A stretch of DNA of 5,661 nucleotides from assembly GCA_018266095.1 (NCBI GenBank), contig JAFEBC010000469.1, positions 1-5,661 on the forward strand. Direction: 5' to 3'. The DNA comes from Deltaproteobacteria bacterium. Its GTDB lineage: Bacteria > Myxococcota > Myxococcia > Myxococcales > 40CM-4-68-19. Below the pieces are notes generated by a model, which was not told where the DNA came from, did not search any database, and saw nothing but the letters and a program-made list of their open reading frames with translations. Shown one piece after another: positions 1-5,661 of the stretch (its first letter is position 1; each line of letters starts with the position of its first letter). The translations under genes and the position numbers were made by a program.

Positions 1-332
1 AGCAGCACGGCGGCCTCGCCCTTCGGGCCCTCCACGATCTCGTACGAGAAGTAGTGCTTGATGTCCTGCACGACCTTCGAGTTGTACATGCGGCCGATGA
101 GCCGCTTGGCGCCGTAGATGGTGTTGCGCGGGTTGACCACCATCTGATCTTTGGCGACGTTCCCGACGAGCAGGTCGCCCTTCTCGCTCACGGCCACCAC
201 GCTGGGCAGGATGAGCGAGCCCTTGTCGCTGGGGACGACCTTCGCGATCTTGTTGCGCACGTACGCGACGCACGTGTTCGTGGTTCCGAGGTCGATGCCG
301 AGGATGGGCTTGTCGTTCTTGTCCGGGGGCAT
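1..332 (-). CDS. Hsp70/DnaK-family molecular chaperone, N-terminal part (runs off the window)
   Basis: Read on the minus strand from the ATG at 332-330, this gives 110 codons of a typical Hsp70 nucleotide-binding domain and continues beyond position 1. The phosphate-1 motif GIDLGTTNT is at residues 12-20, followed by ILPSVVAV (41-48), LLVGNVAKDQ (54-63) and NPRNTIYGAKRLIGR (67-81). Against E. coli DnaK as I remember it, the motifs align without an indel after a six-residue longer N-terminus. Asp14, Thr17 and Lys76 therefore correspond to Asp8, Thr11 and the catalytic Lys70 of DnaK. Hsp70 proteins bind ATP here and use hydrolysis to drive cycles of binding to unfolded cytoplasmic proteins. The polar start (MPPDKNDKP) and the KDQMVVNPRN segment differ from housekeeping DnaK, and myxobacteria carry many Hsp70 paralogs, so I give no symbol. 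The Shine-Dalgarno sequence is weak. The gene is divergent from the lipoprotein gene. The family is secure; the exact paralog and whether the C-terminus is canonical cannot be seen. Confidence 0.95.
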   Translation of the reverse strand, partial: MPPDKNDKPILGIDLGTTNTCVAYVRNKIAKVVPSDKGSLILPSVVAVSEKGDLLVGNVAKDQMVVNPRNTIYGAKRLIGRMYNSKVVQDIKHYFSYEIVEGPKGEAAVL

Positions 333-378
333 CGGTCCGCTCGGGGACGCACGAAGGGCGCGCGTCTCCTCAAGTGTC

Positions 379-408
379 AGAATAGGGCCGCGCCTGCGAG
401 CGGCGCAA
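379..408 (-). promoter_or_regulatory. Candidate sigma70-like promoter for the Hsp70-family gene
   Basis: Read on the minus strand, TTGCGC (408-403) is followed after 18 bases by TATTCT (384-379). This would start transcription about 370, leaving a leader of roughly 40 bases before the ATG at 332. The -10 box matches the consensus at four of six positions and the -35 box at three of six. A local A/T-rich patch in very G+C-rich DNA supports it, but such matches are common by chance. I see no CIRCE-type inverted repeat (the HrcA operator) or clear sigma32-type promoter here, so heat-shock control is not indicated. Confidence 0.25.
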
Positions 409-495
409 GAAACCGGCAACACGAGGGCGCCGCGCCAGGGGAGGCGAGCCGATCGTCGGTGCGCCAAAGAGCGCGGTTGTCGTATCCTGCGCGCC

Positions 496-3400
496 GTGCC
501 GAACTTCCTGAGCGGGCGGGGTCTTGCAGCGGGTCTCCTGGTGTTGTCGGGCGCGATGGGCTGCACGCGCGACTTCTCGGTTCCGACGGCGCGGACGGCG
601 CTCTCGGTGACGCCAGCGTTCGCGCGCGTGGCGCCCGCGGGCAAGGTGGACTTCTCGGCGACGGGGGCCATCCTGCCGCTCGACGTGCAGGCCGATTCGC
701 GCGCGCAGGCGCTGGGCGCGCAGGTCACGGTGGACACAGGCACCACGCCGCCGACGATTCATTTCACCGCAGGCACGGCGGGCGATCTGGACGAGACGCT
801 CACGGTGAAGGACGGCGCGGGCCGCACGGCGACGGCGACGATCTCGGTCGGTCCGGCGGTGCAGCTCGTGCCCGCGGAGACCACGGTGCCGTCGTACGGT
901 TCGTTCACCTTCCACGCGCAGAACGGCCAGGGCCCGTACACCTTCGCCACCGCGCCGTGTGAAGCCGATGCGGGGCCATCGCAGGCCGATGGCGGCACCT
1001 CGTACGCGTACGTCGCGCCCGTCGGCTACACGCAGGCGGAGCAGACCGAGAACGGCGGCACGCCCAAGACCGAGCAGGTGCGCGCCATCGACGAGAACGG
1101 CCAGTGCGCGCAGGCCACGGTGACCATCGGCGGCGCGCTCGAGGTCATCGCCACCGGCGCCATCAGCGGCGGTATCCTCTTCGCGCACCCGGGCGAGTCG
1201 GTGACGCTCACGGGCCGCGGCGGCCAGCCTCCGTACGGCTGGGATCTCTCCGACGCCAGCGCCGACGCCGGCACGGCCGGTCAGTCCTGCGACGCGCTCG
1301 GCTGCATCAACGTGGACACGGGCGCGCTCACGGTGTCGACCAAGGCGCAGCTCGGCGAGTCGTTCACGGTGGAGCTGCACGACGCGCTGCAGAACTCGCA
1401 GCCCGCCACCCTGACCATCGCGGCGCTGGCCGGCCCGCAGCTCCCGCAGTCGGTGCCGTCGCCTCCGCCCGGGTTCGAGATCGATCTCCCCGTGAGCGGC
1501 GGCGTGTCGCCGTACACCTTCTCCTACGCCGTGCCCGCGAGCGTCACGCCCGACGACTTCGTCATCCCCTCCGGCAACGGCTCGCGCGGCTCGCTCTCCA
1601 TCTCGGGCCACTACATCGCCGGGCCCAACCCACGCACCACCGACGTCATCCGCGTGACCGACGCCCTGGGCGCGAGCCAGACGCTCTCCATCGACGTGGG
1701 CGACAACATCATCCCGCAGCGCCGCGAGCCGCTCGTCGCCAACCTCGTCTTCCAGAACTTTCCCTTCTTGAATGGCCAGCTCTACCTCCCGGGCCTGCAC
1801 CTCGCGTACGGCGACACCGGGCTCGTGAGCGCTTACCCGTTCCCGCTGCAGCGCATCCTCGACTTCGGCGACTTCAACGGCGACGGGCTGCCCGACGCGC
1901 TGGTGCTCCTCACACCCACGCCGCCTCTCTGCGACGAGCGCACCGAGGGCCAGGTGGTGGTCTACACCGGCACCATCAACGGCGACGTGGCCTACTACGG
2001 CGGCGGCGCGGTGGCCGAGGGCGCCGCGGTCATCCCGCAGCAGGGACGCGGGCCCGAGGTGGTGCTGCTCAACCCCACGCTGCAGGACGGCGACTCGTGC
2101 ACCTTCGCGGTCATGCCGCTCTCGCGGCTCGCGGGGGGCGCGCTGCCCACCCAGGACGACTGCTTCCAGCCCAACCTCAGCGACCCGTGCACCGACGACT
2201 TCCTCTACATGGGGGCGCGCGCGGTGCTGCGCCTGGACAACGTCGACCCCTTCGCCAACGGCACGCCCAAGGCCGCGGTGGCCAGCGTGGGCGTCGCGGG
2301 CGCGTGGATCTGGCGCGTGGACCGCAAGAACGACGGCTCGCTCGACTTCATCTGCCAGGAGATGCACGAGGGGCCGAACCTCCCCGACTGCGACGGCTGC
2401 ACGCTGCGGCTCGACGCGCCGATGGCGGTCGACCTGAACGGCGACGGCGTCACCGACCTCGCCTGGCTCGTGCACCAGGACGACCCGCCGCAGGAGGTGC
2501 TGTCGGCCGTGATCACCGGCACCGCGACCTCGGACACGCCCGTGCTCGCCAACTGGCAGACGTCGTCGGCCGCGGACTCGCCGCTCTTGAACGTGCCCCC
2601 GTCGCAGGGCGTGCTCTGCGGACAGCTCATGCTGGGCGCGCCGTACCAGGGCCGCACGCAGGTGGCGTACAGCGACGGGCTGGTGAACGAGTTCCTCTTC
2701 TACGGACCGGGCGCGACCACCTCGAGCCCCGACACCTGGCAGGAGGGCAGCAACATGAGCCCCATGGACGAGGTGCAGCTCGTCGGCGCAGGGGACATCG
2801 ACGGCGACGGGATCTACGACGTGGCCGCGCGCGTGGACGGCGAGCCGACCTCGTTCCACTTCGGCTCGGGCGACACCGACCGGCACGTGTTCGACGCCTC
2901 GTCGCACCGCTTCTACGCGGGCCCGCTGGCGCCGCCGATCACCTTCGTGCCCGTCGATCTCGATCGCGACGGCCACCAGGATCTGGTGCTGCACTCTGCC
3001 TCCAACTCCGAGTTCCTGCTCGGCCGGCCGGGCGGGCTCTCGTTCCTCCAGGACGCGGCGATCCCGGGCCTCACGCCGCTCGGCATCGGCGACTTCAACG
3101 GCGACGGCTTCCCCGATTCGCTGGCGCAGCTCGGCCAGTCGCTGGTGTTCGCGCCCTTCCTCTGCAGCAGCGGCGCGGGGCCGACCGGGCCGTGCCGCGC
3201 CGGGCAGCTCACCCTGCCCGTCGACCTCGGCATCGTCACCGCCGATCGCGCGTGCCAGACCTCGCTGCGCAACGTCACGCCGGTCACGCTCTCTGCGCTC
3301 GATCCCGCGCAGCCGTACGCCAACCTGGGCGGCGAGCTGCTGGCGACCTTCCACGCCGGCGGGAGCGGCTGCCTCGATTCACCGCAGCAGGTCCGCGCGT

Positions 3401-4167
3401 TCACCCGGCCCGCGGACGACGGCGGCGACAGCACCACGCCCGGCCCGCTGGAGGACCACGTCGCGCTCGACCTCTCGGGCCAGAGCGGCCTCTCGCTCAT
3501 CTCCTTCCTGGACCTCGACGGCGACGGCGTCACCGACGGCCTCTTCTTCTTCAGCGACGGCATCGACACCATCATCGCGCTGGCCAAGGGCGAGGGCGCG
3601 GGCGCGACCTACACCATGGGCGCGCCCGACTTCGGCGCGGGCAAGCTCGCCGATCTCGACGGCACGTACTGGAAGTTCCTCCCCGACCCGGCGCACCGGC
3701 GCGTGGTGTGGCTCGCACTGAACCAGCAGTCGAGCTTCGACGTGAACGTGGCCACGCTCGCCGGCGGACACACCAAGACCACCGTCGACCTCGGCGACCT
3801 GCGCATCCCGCGCTGGGACCCGGACGGGCTCCAGGTGGCCGGCGGCAGCTTCGCGCTCATGGACTTCGACGGGGACGGCACCACCTGGCTGCTCTACCTC
3901 GCTGAGGACGACCACCAGCTCTTCACCGTGGCGCGGCCGATCGGGGCCGACGGAGCGCTCGGCGATCCGGTCTTCACGCACGTGGGCGCGGGCAACGACG
4001 CGATCCGCGCGATGCAGCTCGTCGACCTGGACGGCCCCGACGACGACGGCCACCACCACCCGTCGCTCATCCTCGCCTTCGCGCGCAACGAGGCCTCGAC
4101 GGCGCAGTGGCTCCAGGTCTGGTCGAACGGCGGCAGCGGGCAGTTCAAGCCCGCGTCGGGACGCTGA
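496..4167 (+). CDS. Large secreted lipoprotein with Ig-like repeats and an FG-GAP/VCBS-type calcium-loop region
   Basis: This encodes 1223 residues from GTG 496 to TGA 4165-4167. Residues 1-22 form a signal peptide with one Arg (R8), a hydrophobic stretch (LAAGLLVLSGA) and a lipobox ending AMG before Cys23. Residues +2/+3 are Thr-Arg, not the Asp inner-membrane retention signal, so surface or outer-membrane anchoring is likely. Residues about 36-402 are Gly/Thr/Val-rich beta repeats of the Ig-like type. From 405 onward, loops such as DFNGDGLPD (459-467), DLNGDGVTD (646), DIDGDGIYD (767), DLDRDGHQD (821), DFNGDGFPD (866) and DLDGDGVTD (1006) match the calcium-binding loops of FG-GAP/VCBS beta-propellers. 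The mature protein has 16 cysteines besides Cys23, as expected for an exported, disulfide-bonded protein. No catalytic domain is recognisable, so adhesion, surface display or ligand binding is inference. The frame stays open upstream to 151, but that extension lies antisense to the Hsp70 start and lacks a signal peptide. GTG 496 places the signal peptide at the N-terminus but has no clear ribosome-binding site. Confidence 0.88.
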   Translation: MPNFLSGRGLAAGLLVLSGAMGCTRDFSVPTARTALSVTPAFARVAPAGKVDFSATGAILPLDVQADSRAQALGAQVTVDTGTTPPTIHFTAGTAGDLDETLTVKDGAGRTATATISVGPAVQLVPAETTVPSYGSFTFHAQNGQGPYTFATAPCEADAGPSQADGGTSYAYVAPVGYTQAEQTENGGTPKTEQVRAIDENGQCAQATVTIGGALEVIATGAISGGILFAHPGESVTLTGRGGQPPYGWDLSDASADAGTAGQSCDALGCINVDTGALTVSTKAQLGESFTVELHDALQNSQPATLTIAALAGPQLPQSVPSPPPGFEIDLPVSGGVSPYTFSYAVPASVTPDDFVIPSGNGSRGSLSISGHYIAGPNPRTTDVIRVTDALGASQTLSIDVGDNIIPQRREPLVANLVFQNFPFLNGQLYLPGLHLAYGDTGLVSAYPFPLQRILDFGDFNGDGLPDALVLLTPTPPLCDERTEGQVVVYTGTINGDVAYYGGGAVAEGAAVIPQQGRGPEVVLLNPTLQDGDSCTFAVMPLSRLAGGALPTQDDCFQPNLSDPCTDDFLYMGARAVLRLDNVDPFANGTPKAAVASVGVAGAWIWRVDRKNDGSLDFICQEMHEGPNLPDCDGCTLRLDAPMAVDLNGDGVTDLAWLVHQDDPPQEVLSAVITGTATSDTPVLANWQTSSAADSPLLNVPPSQGVLCGQLMLGAPYQGRTQVAYSDGLVNEFLFYGPGATTSSPDTWQEGSNMSPMDEVQLVGAGDIDGDGIYDVAARVDGEPTSFHFGSGDTDRHVFDASSHRFYAGPLAPPITFVPVDLDRDGHQDLVLHSASNSEFLLGRPGGLSFLQDAAIPGLTPLGIGDFNGDGFPDSLAQLGQSLVFAPFLCSSGAGPTGPCRAGQLTLPVDLGIVTADRACQTSLRNVTPVTLSALDPAQPYANLGGELLATFHAGGSGCLDSPQQVRAFTRPADDGGDSTTPGPLEDHVALDLSGQSGLSLISFLDLDGDGVTDGLFFFSDGIDTIIALAKGEGAGATYTMGAPDFGAGKLADLDGTYWKFLPDPAHRRVVWLALNQQSSFDVNVATLAGGHTKTTVDLGDLRIPRWDPDGLQVAGGSFALMDFDGDGTTWLLYLAEDDHQLFTVARPIGADGALGDPVFTHVGAGNDAIRAMQLVDLDGPDDDGHHHPSLILAFARNEASTAQWLQVWSNGGSGQFKPASGR
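601..1701 (+). repeat. Four Ig-like repeat units within the lipoprotein (residues about 36-402)
   Basis: Four units of roughly 87-98 residues can be seen by their recurring core. They are centred on SATGAILPL (54-62), NGQGPYTF (143-150), GRGGQPPYGW (240-249) and SGGVSPYTF (334-342). The last three share a Gly-rich turn followed by Pro-Tyr and an aromatic residue, as in bacterial Ig-like/cadherin-like folds found in surface proteins. Each unit ends in a strand such as TATISVG, QATVTIGG, ATLTIAAL or TLSIDVGD, which gives the unit borders. The first unit is the most divergent and lacks the Pro-Tyr pair. The exact Pfam family (for example He_PIG-like) cannot be assigned by eye. Confidence 0.6.
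1870..4050 (+). repeat. Eight Asp-rich calcium-loop motifs (FG-GAP/VCBS type) in the lipoprotein C-terminal region
   Basis: The loops begin at residues 459, 646, 767, 821, 866, 1006, 1123 and 1177. Six have the full DxDxDG or DxNxDG pattern followed by a hydrophobic residue and Asp two or three positions later, which in integrin-like propellers and VCBS repeats coordinates calcium between strands. The seventh (DFDGDGTTW) loses the final Asp, and the eighth (DLDGPDDDGHHH) carries an insertion and three histidines. A further partial match, DRKNDGSLD, is at 609. Spacings of 45, 54, 117, 121, 140 and 187 residues are irregular for a simple propeller, whose blades are usually about 50-60 residues. 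Some blades must therefore lack the loop or carry insertions. Confidence 0.75.
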
Positions 4168-4177
4168 GCCCGCGGGC

Positions 4178-4795
4178 CTACGACGCGCCGAAGGTGATGT
4201 CGTAGTGCACCTGCGCCTGCTGCTCGGTGCGCTCGTTCACCACGGCCTCGTGCACGGTGCCCTGCGTGCGCAAGAGGTCATCGAAGATCCACTGCATCGT
4301 GCCCTGGATCACCGCGAACGACGGGGGACCCAGCCCGCCACCCTCGAAGCGCGCATACAGGCGGCCCGCGCCCGGGCTCAAGCGGAGGTAGCTGAAGTGG
4401 ATGCCGCGCGTCGCGGTCGCATAGAAGCGATCGACGTTCATGAACATCGTCTCGGCGCTCTCGCCGAACATGAGGAACGCGGCGCGGATGAGCGGCATCA
4501 CCATCAGCTTGGTCAGCTCGCGCGTCACCGCCTGGCCCATCGTGCGGCAACCGGTGAGTCCGGAGTGCCGCGCGATGGCCTCGGAGATGTCGTCGACGGC
4601 GCGGCCCGGCACCCAACGCAGCGCGAACGGCGGACGCTTGATCAGCGCCTGCGTCTCGGGCGGAACGTCGGCGAGGATGACGTCGACGAGGCCCTGCTGC
4701 GACAGCCAGGCACACGTCTCGCGAAACAGGGCGCCGATCACCTGCCGTGGTGGGACCTCAGCCACACGCGTGGGCTCGTCGAGAGAGGAGTTCAC
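4178..4795 (-). CDS. Uncharacterised DUF2378-like protein, paralog A (downstream copy)
   Basis: This encodes 205 residues from GTG 4795 to TAG 4178. There is no signal peptide or membrane segment, so it is probably a soluble cytoplasmic protein. Visible landmarks are PFALRWV (56-62), PLIRAAFLMFGE (101-112), NVDRF (120-124), FEGGG (150-154), QGTMQWIFDDLLR (164-176) and a C-terminal VHYDITFG strand. It aligns without a gap to the neighbouring paralog B from residue 16 to 203, with 67 identities in 188 positions counted by hand. The general layout and length recall the Myxococcus paralogous family DUF2378/TIGR02265, whose function is unknown; I infer this from memory of the family and am only moderately sure. 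The frame remains open far upstream, but that part overlaps paralog B out of frame and has Arg/Ala-rich shadow composition. The start is uncertain because there is no Shine-Dalgarno sequence; a TTG at 4816 would add seven residues. It is second in a likely two-gene operon and converges on the lipoprotein gene. Confidence 0.85.
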   Translation of the reverse strand: MNSSLDEPTRVAEVPPRQVIGALFRETCAWLSQQGLVDVILADVPPETQALIKRPPFALRWVPGRAVDDISEAIARHSGLTGCRTMGQAVTRELTKLMVMPLIRAAFLMFGESAETMFMNVDRFYATATRGIHFSYLRLSPGAGRLYARFEGGGLGPPSFAVIQGTMQWIFDDLLRTQGTVHEAVVNERTEQQAQVHYDITFGAS

Positions 4796-4854
4796 GATCG
4801 ACCGCGAGTGTACCAAACAGGCACGGCCTCGAGCACCTGCGGCAGCGCGCACTG
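4796..4854 (-). other. Intercistronic spacer between the two paralogs, with a weak possible hairpin
   Basis: This is a 59-base gap between the TGA of paralog B and the GTG of paralog A. In the minus-strand RNA, CAGGUGC (4839-4833) can pair with GUGCCUG (4824-4818) across an 8-base loop, using two G-U pairs. No U-tract follows, so it is not a convincing intrinsic terminator and fits a processing or stalling element at most. I see no good ribosome-binding site before GTG 4795. The short gap and shared strand favour co-transcription. Confidence 0.2.
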
Positions 4855-5505
4855 TCAGGGACCGAACGAGACCTCGTAGTCGACGACGGTCGCGGCGTGG
4901 TCGCGCTTGATGAGCTTGGCCTGGTACACGCGGCCCGGCTTGCGCAGGAGCTCGTCGAACACCCACTGCAGGGACCCTTGCAGCGCGTGCACGGCGCCGT
5001 CCGGACAGTCCGGCCCCTCGAAGGTGGCGCGCACGAGGCCGGTGCGGCCGTCGGCCGGCGTCCACACGAAGGTGATGCCCTGCACGGTGGGAGAGAAGAA
5101 GCGATCGAGGTTGCCGAACACGGACTCGGGGGTCTCGCCGAAGAGGAAGAAGGCTGCGCGCAGCACCGGCTGCACCACCGTGCCGCCCAGAGAGCGCGAG
5201 AGCTCCATGCCCAGGTCGCGGCACAGGCTGGGGCCGCCCACCTCGCAGAGCACGGCCTCGATCTCGTCGATCGCCGTCGAATCCACCCAGCGGAAGGCGA
5301 ACGGCAGGTTGTCCATCATCTTGATGGTGGCCGGCGACACCTTGGAGCGCACTACGCTGCCCAGGCGGTGCTTGTCGACGAACGCGCACAGCGTGCGAAA
5401 GAACGAGCCGAGCGCGCGCCGCGGCCAGGGGTTGGGTCGAGCCGCGGCTGAGGTCTCTGGCGACACCAAAGCTCCCTGCTTCGCGTCTGCTGTTTGCACA
5501 TTCAT
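4855..5505 (-). CDS. Uncharacterised DUF2378-like protein, paralog B (upstream copy)
   Basis: This encodes 216 residues from ATG 5505 to TGA 4855-4857. Residues 1-27 are polar and Ala/Pro-rich and look like a disordered tail, not a signal peptide. The folded part shows PFAFRWV (68-74), LCRDLGMELSRSLG (94-107), PVLRAAFFLFGE (113-124), NLDRFF (132-137), FEGPD (162-166), QGSLQWVFDELLR (176-188) and ends in YEVSFG. These motifs line up one for one with paralog A at a constant offset of 12 residues, showing an old tandem duplication. The segment from about 90 to 140 resembles the helical part of DUF2378/TIGR02265 proteins of myxobacteria, for which no activity is known; this is recall, not a search. 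The frame is open upstream to a TTG at 5562, but the ATG is preferred. Only a weak GGAA lies about 11 bases before it. It is the first gene of the probable B-A operon. Confidence 0.88.
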   Translation of the reverse strand: MNVQTADAKQGALVSPETSAAARPNPWPRRALGSFFRTLCAFVDKHRLGSVVRSKVSPATIKMMDNLPFAFRWVDSTAIDEIEAVLCEVGGPSLCRDLGMELSRSLGGTVVQPVLRAAFFLFGETPESVFGNLDRFFSPTVQGITFVWTPADGRTGLVRATFEGPDCPDGAVHALQGSLQWVFDELLRKPGRVYQAKLIKRDHAATVVDYEVSFGP

Positions 5506-5661
5506 GGGGGACGTTGTTCCGATCGTCCAGCTTTCGATTCGCGAGCTCGTGCGAGGATTCAATCTGAGCGGAATGTCTCAGCGGTGCCATCGGCCGAGTG
5601 GACGCGATCTTGACTCGCGGGGTGGGCAGCGCGCGCACAACACGTCACCCGAAGGTCGCTG
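5506..5661. other. Upstream region of the paralog operon, no supported gene
   Basis: This 156-bp stretch should contain the promoter for paralogs B and A. I could not find a convincing -35/-10 pair; the more A/T-rich patch near 5525-5575 is the likeliest place. An 8-bp palindrome CGAGCTCG lies at 5542-5549. All three minus-strand frames entering from the right edge hit a stop before the ATG at 5505 except the shadow frame that runs under paralog B. The tail of another gene ending here therefore cannot be excluded, but nothing recognisable is encoded. Confidence 0.4.

Noticed and set aside
370..3354. 994-codon open frame on the minus strand opposite the lipoprotein gene
   Set aside because: Its translation is dominated by Arg, Ala, His, Val and Gly without motifs, the usual antisense shadow in high-G+C DNA. 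The plus-strand frame has a signal peptide and clear calcium loops.
1104..3905. 933-codon open frame on the plus strand, shifted relative to the lipoprotein frame
   Set aside because: It is Arg/Ala/His-rich low-complexity translation with no domain signal. It is a shadow of the lipoprotein gene.
4168..4177. Perfect 10-bp palindrome GCCCGCGGGC filling the convergent gap, as a bidirectional terminator
   Set aside because: With no loop between the halves it can form only about a 3-bp stem, and neither side has a T-tract. It is probably chance in G+C-rich DNA, although its exact fit to the gap is curious.
4796..5638. Upstream extension of paralog A into a 486-codon open frame
   Set aside because: This part overlaps paralog B out of frame and has Arg/Ala-rich shadow composition. 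Homology between A and B starts only at residue 16 of the short form.
5573..5661. Plus-strand frame from ATG 5573 open to the window edge
   Set aside because: It has only 29 codons, an Arg/Gly/Ser-rich translation, no recognisable motif and a poor ribosome-binding site. It cannot be told from random open frame here.
1..5661. CRISPR arrays, tRNA or rRNA genes, insertion sequences, riboswitches
   Set aside because: I found no regularly spaced direct repeats, no tRNA cloverleaf or rRNA core sequence, no transposase motif and no recognisable aptamer. The only repeats are protein-level units inside the lipoprotein.

Overview
The window is very G+C-rich. Every reading frame stays open for long stretches, and real genes were separated from shadow frames by residue composition and recognisable motifs. 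The mix is an Hsp70-family gene, a giant secreted FG-GAP/VCBS-type lipoprotein, and a tandem pair of small proteins that resemble the myxobacterial paralogous family DUF2378/TIGR02265. This points to a member of the Myxococcota (former Deltaproteobacteria), probably a large-genome predatory or soil lineage. The assignment is inference from gene style; there is no rRNA or other marker in the window.

Layout, left to right. (1) Positions 1-332, minus strand: the first 110 codons of an Hsp70/DnaK-type chaperone, cut by the window edge. (2) Positions 333-495: a 163-bp divergent gap that should hold the promoters of both flanking genes; one weak sigma70-like candidate reads toward the chaperone. 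(3) Positions 496-4167, plus strand: one gene for a 1223-residue predicted outer-membrane lipoprotein, with a signal peptide and lipobox Cys23, about four Ig-like repeats, and a long C-terminal region carrying eight Asp-rich calcium-loop motifs of the FG-GAP/VCBS beta-propeller kind. (4) A 10-bp convergent gap. (5) Positions 4178-4795 and 4855-5505, minus strand: two tandem paralogs of 205 and 216 residues. They align without a gap over about 188 residues at roughly 36% identity (counted by hand) and probably form an operon transcribed from the right. (6) Positions 5506-5661: upstream region of that operon, with no gene I can support.

Nothing shows that the three units work together. The divergent chaperone/lipoprotein pair could share regulatory DNA, and the convergent 10-bp gap means the lipoprotein and paralog transcripts probably overlap at their 3' ends. 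The most notable items are the colinear duplicated pair of uncharacterised cytoplasmic proteins and the uncommon architecture of the lipoprotein. I see no CRISPR array, tRNA, rRNA, insertion sequence or attachment site.
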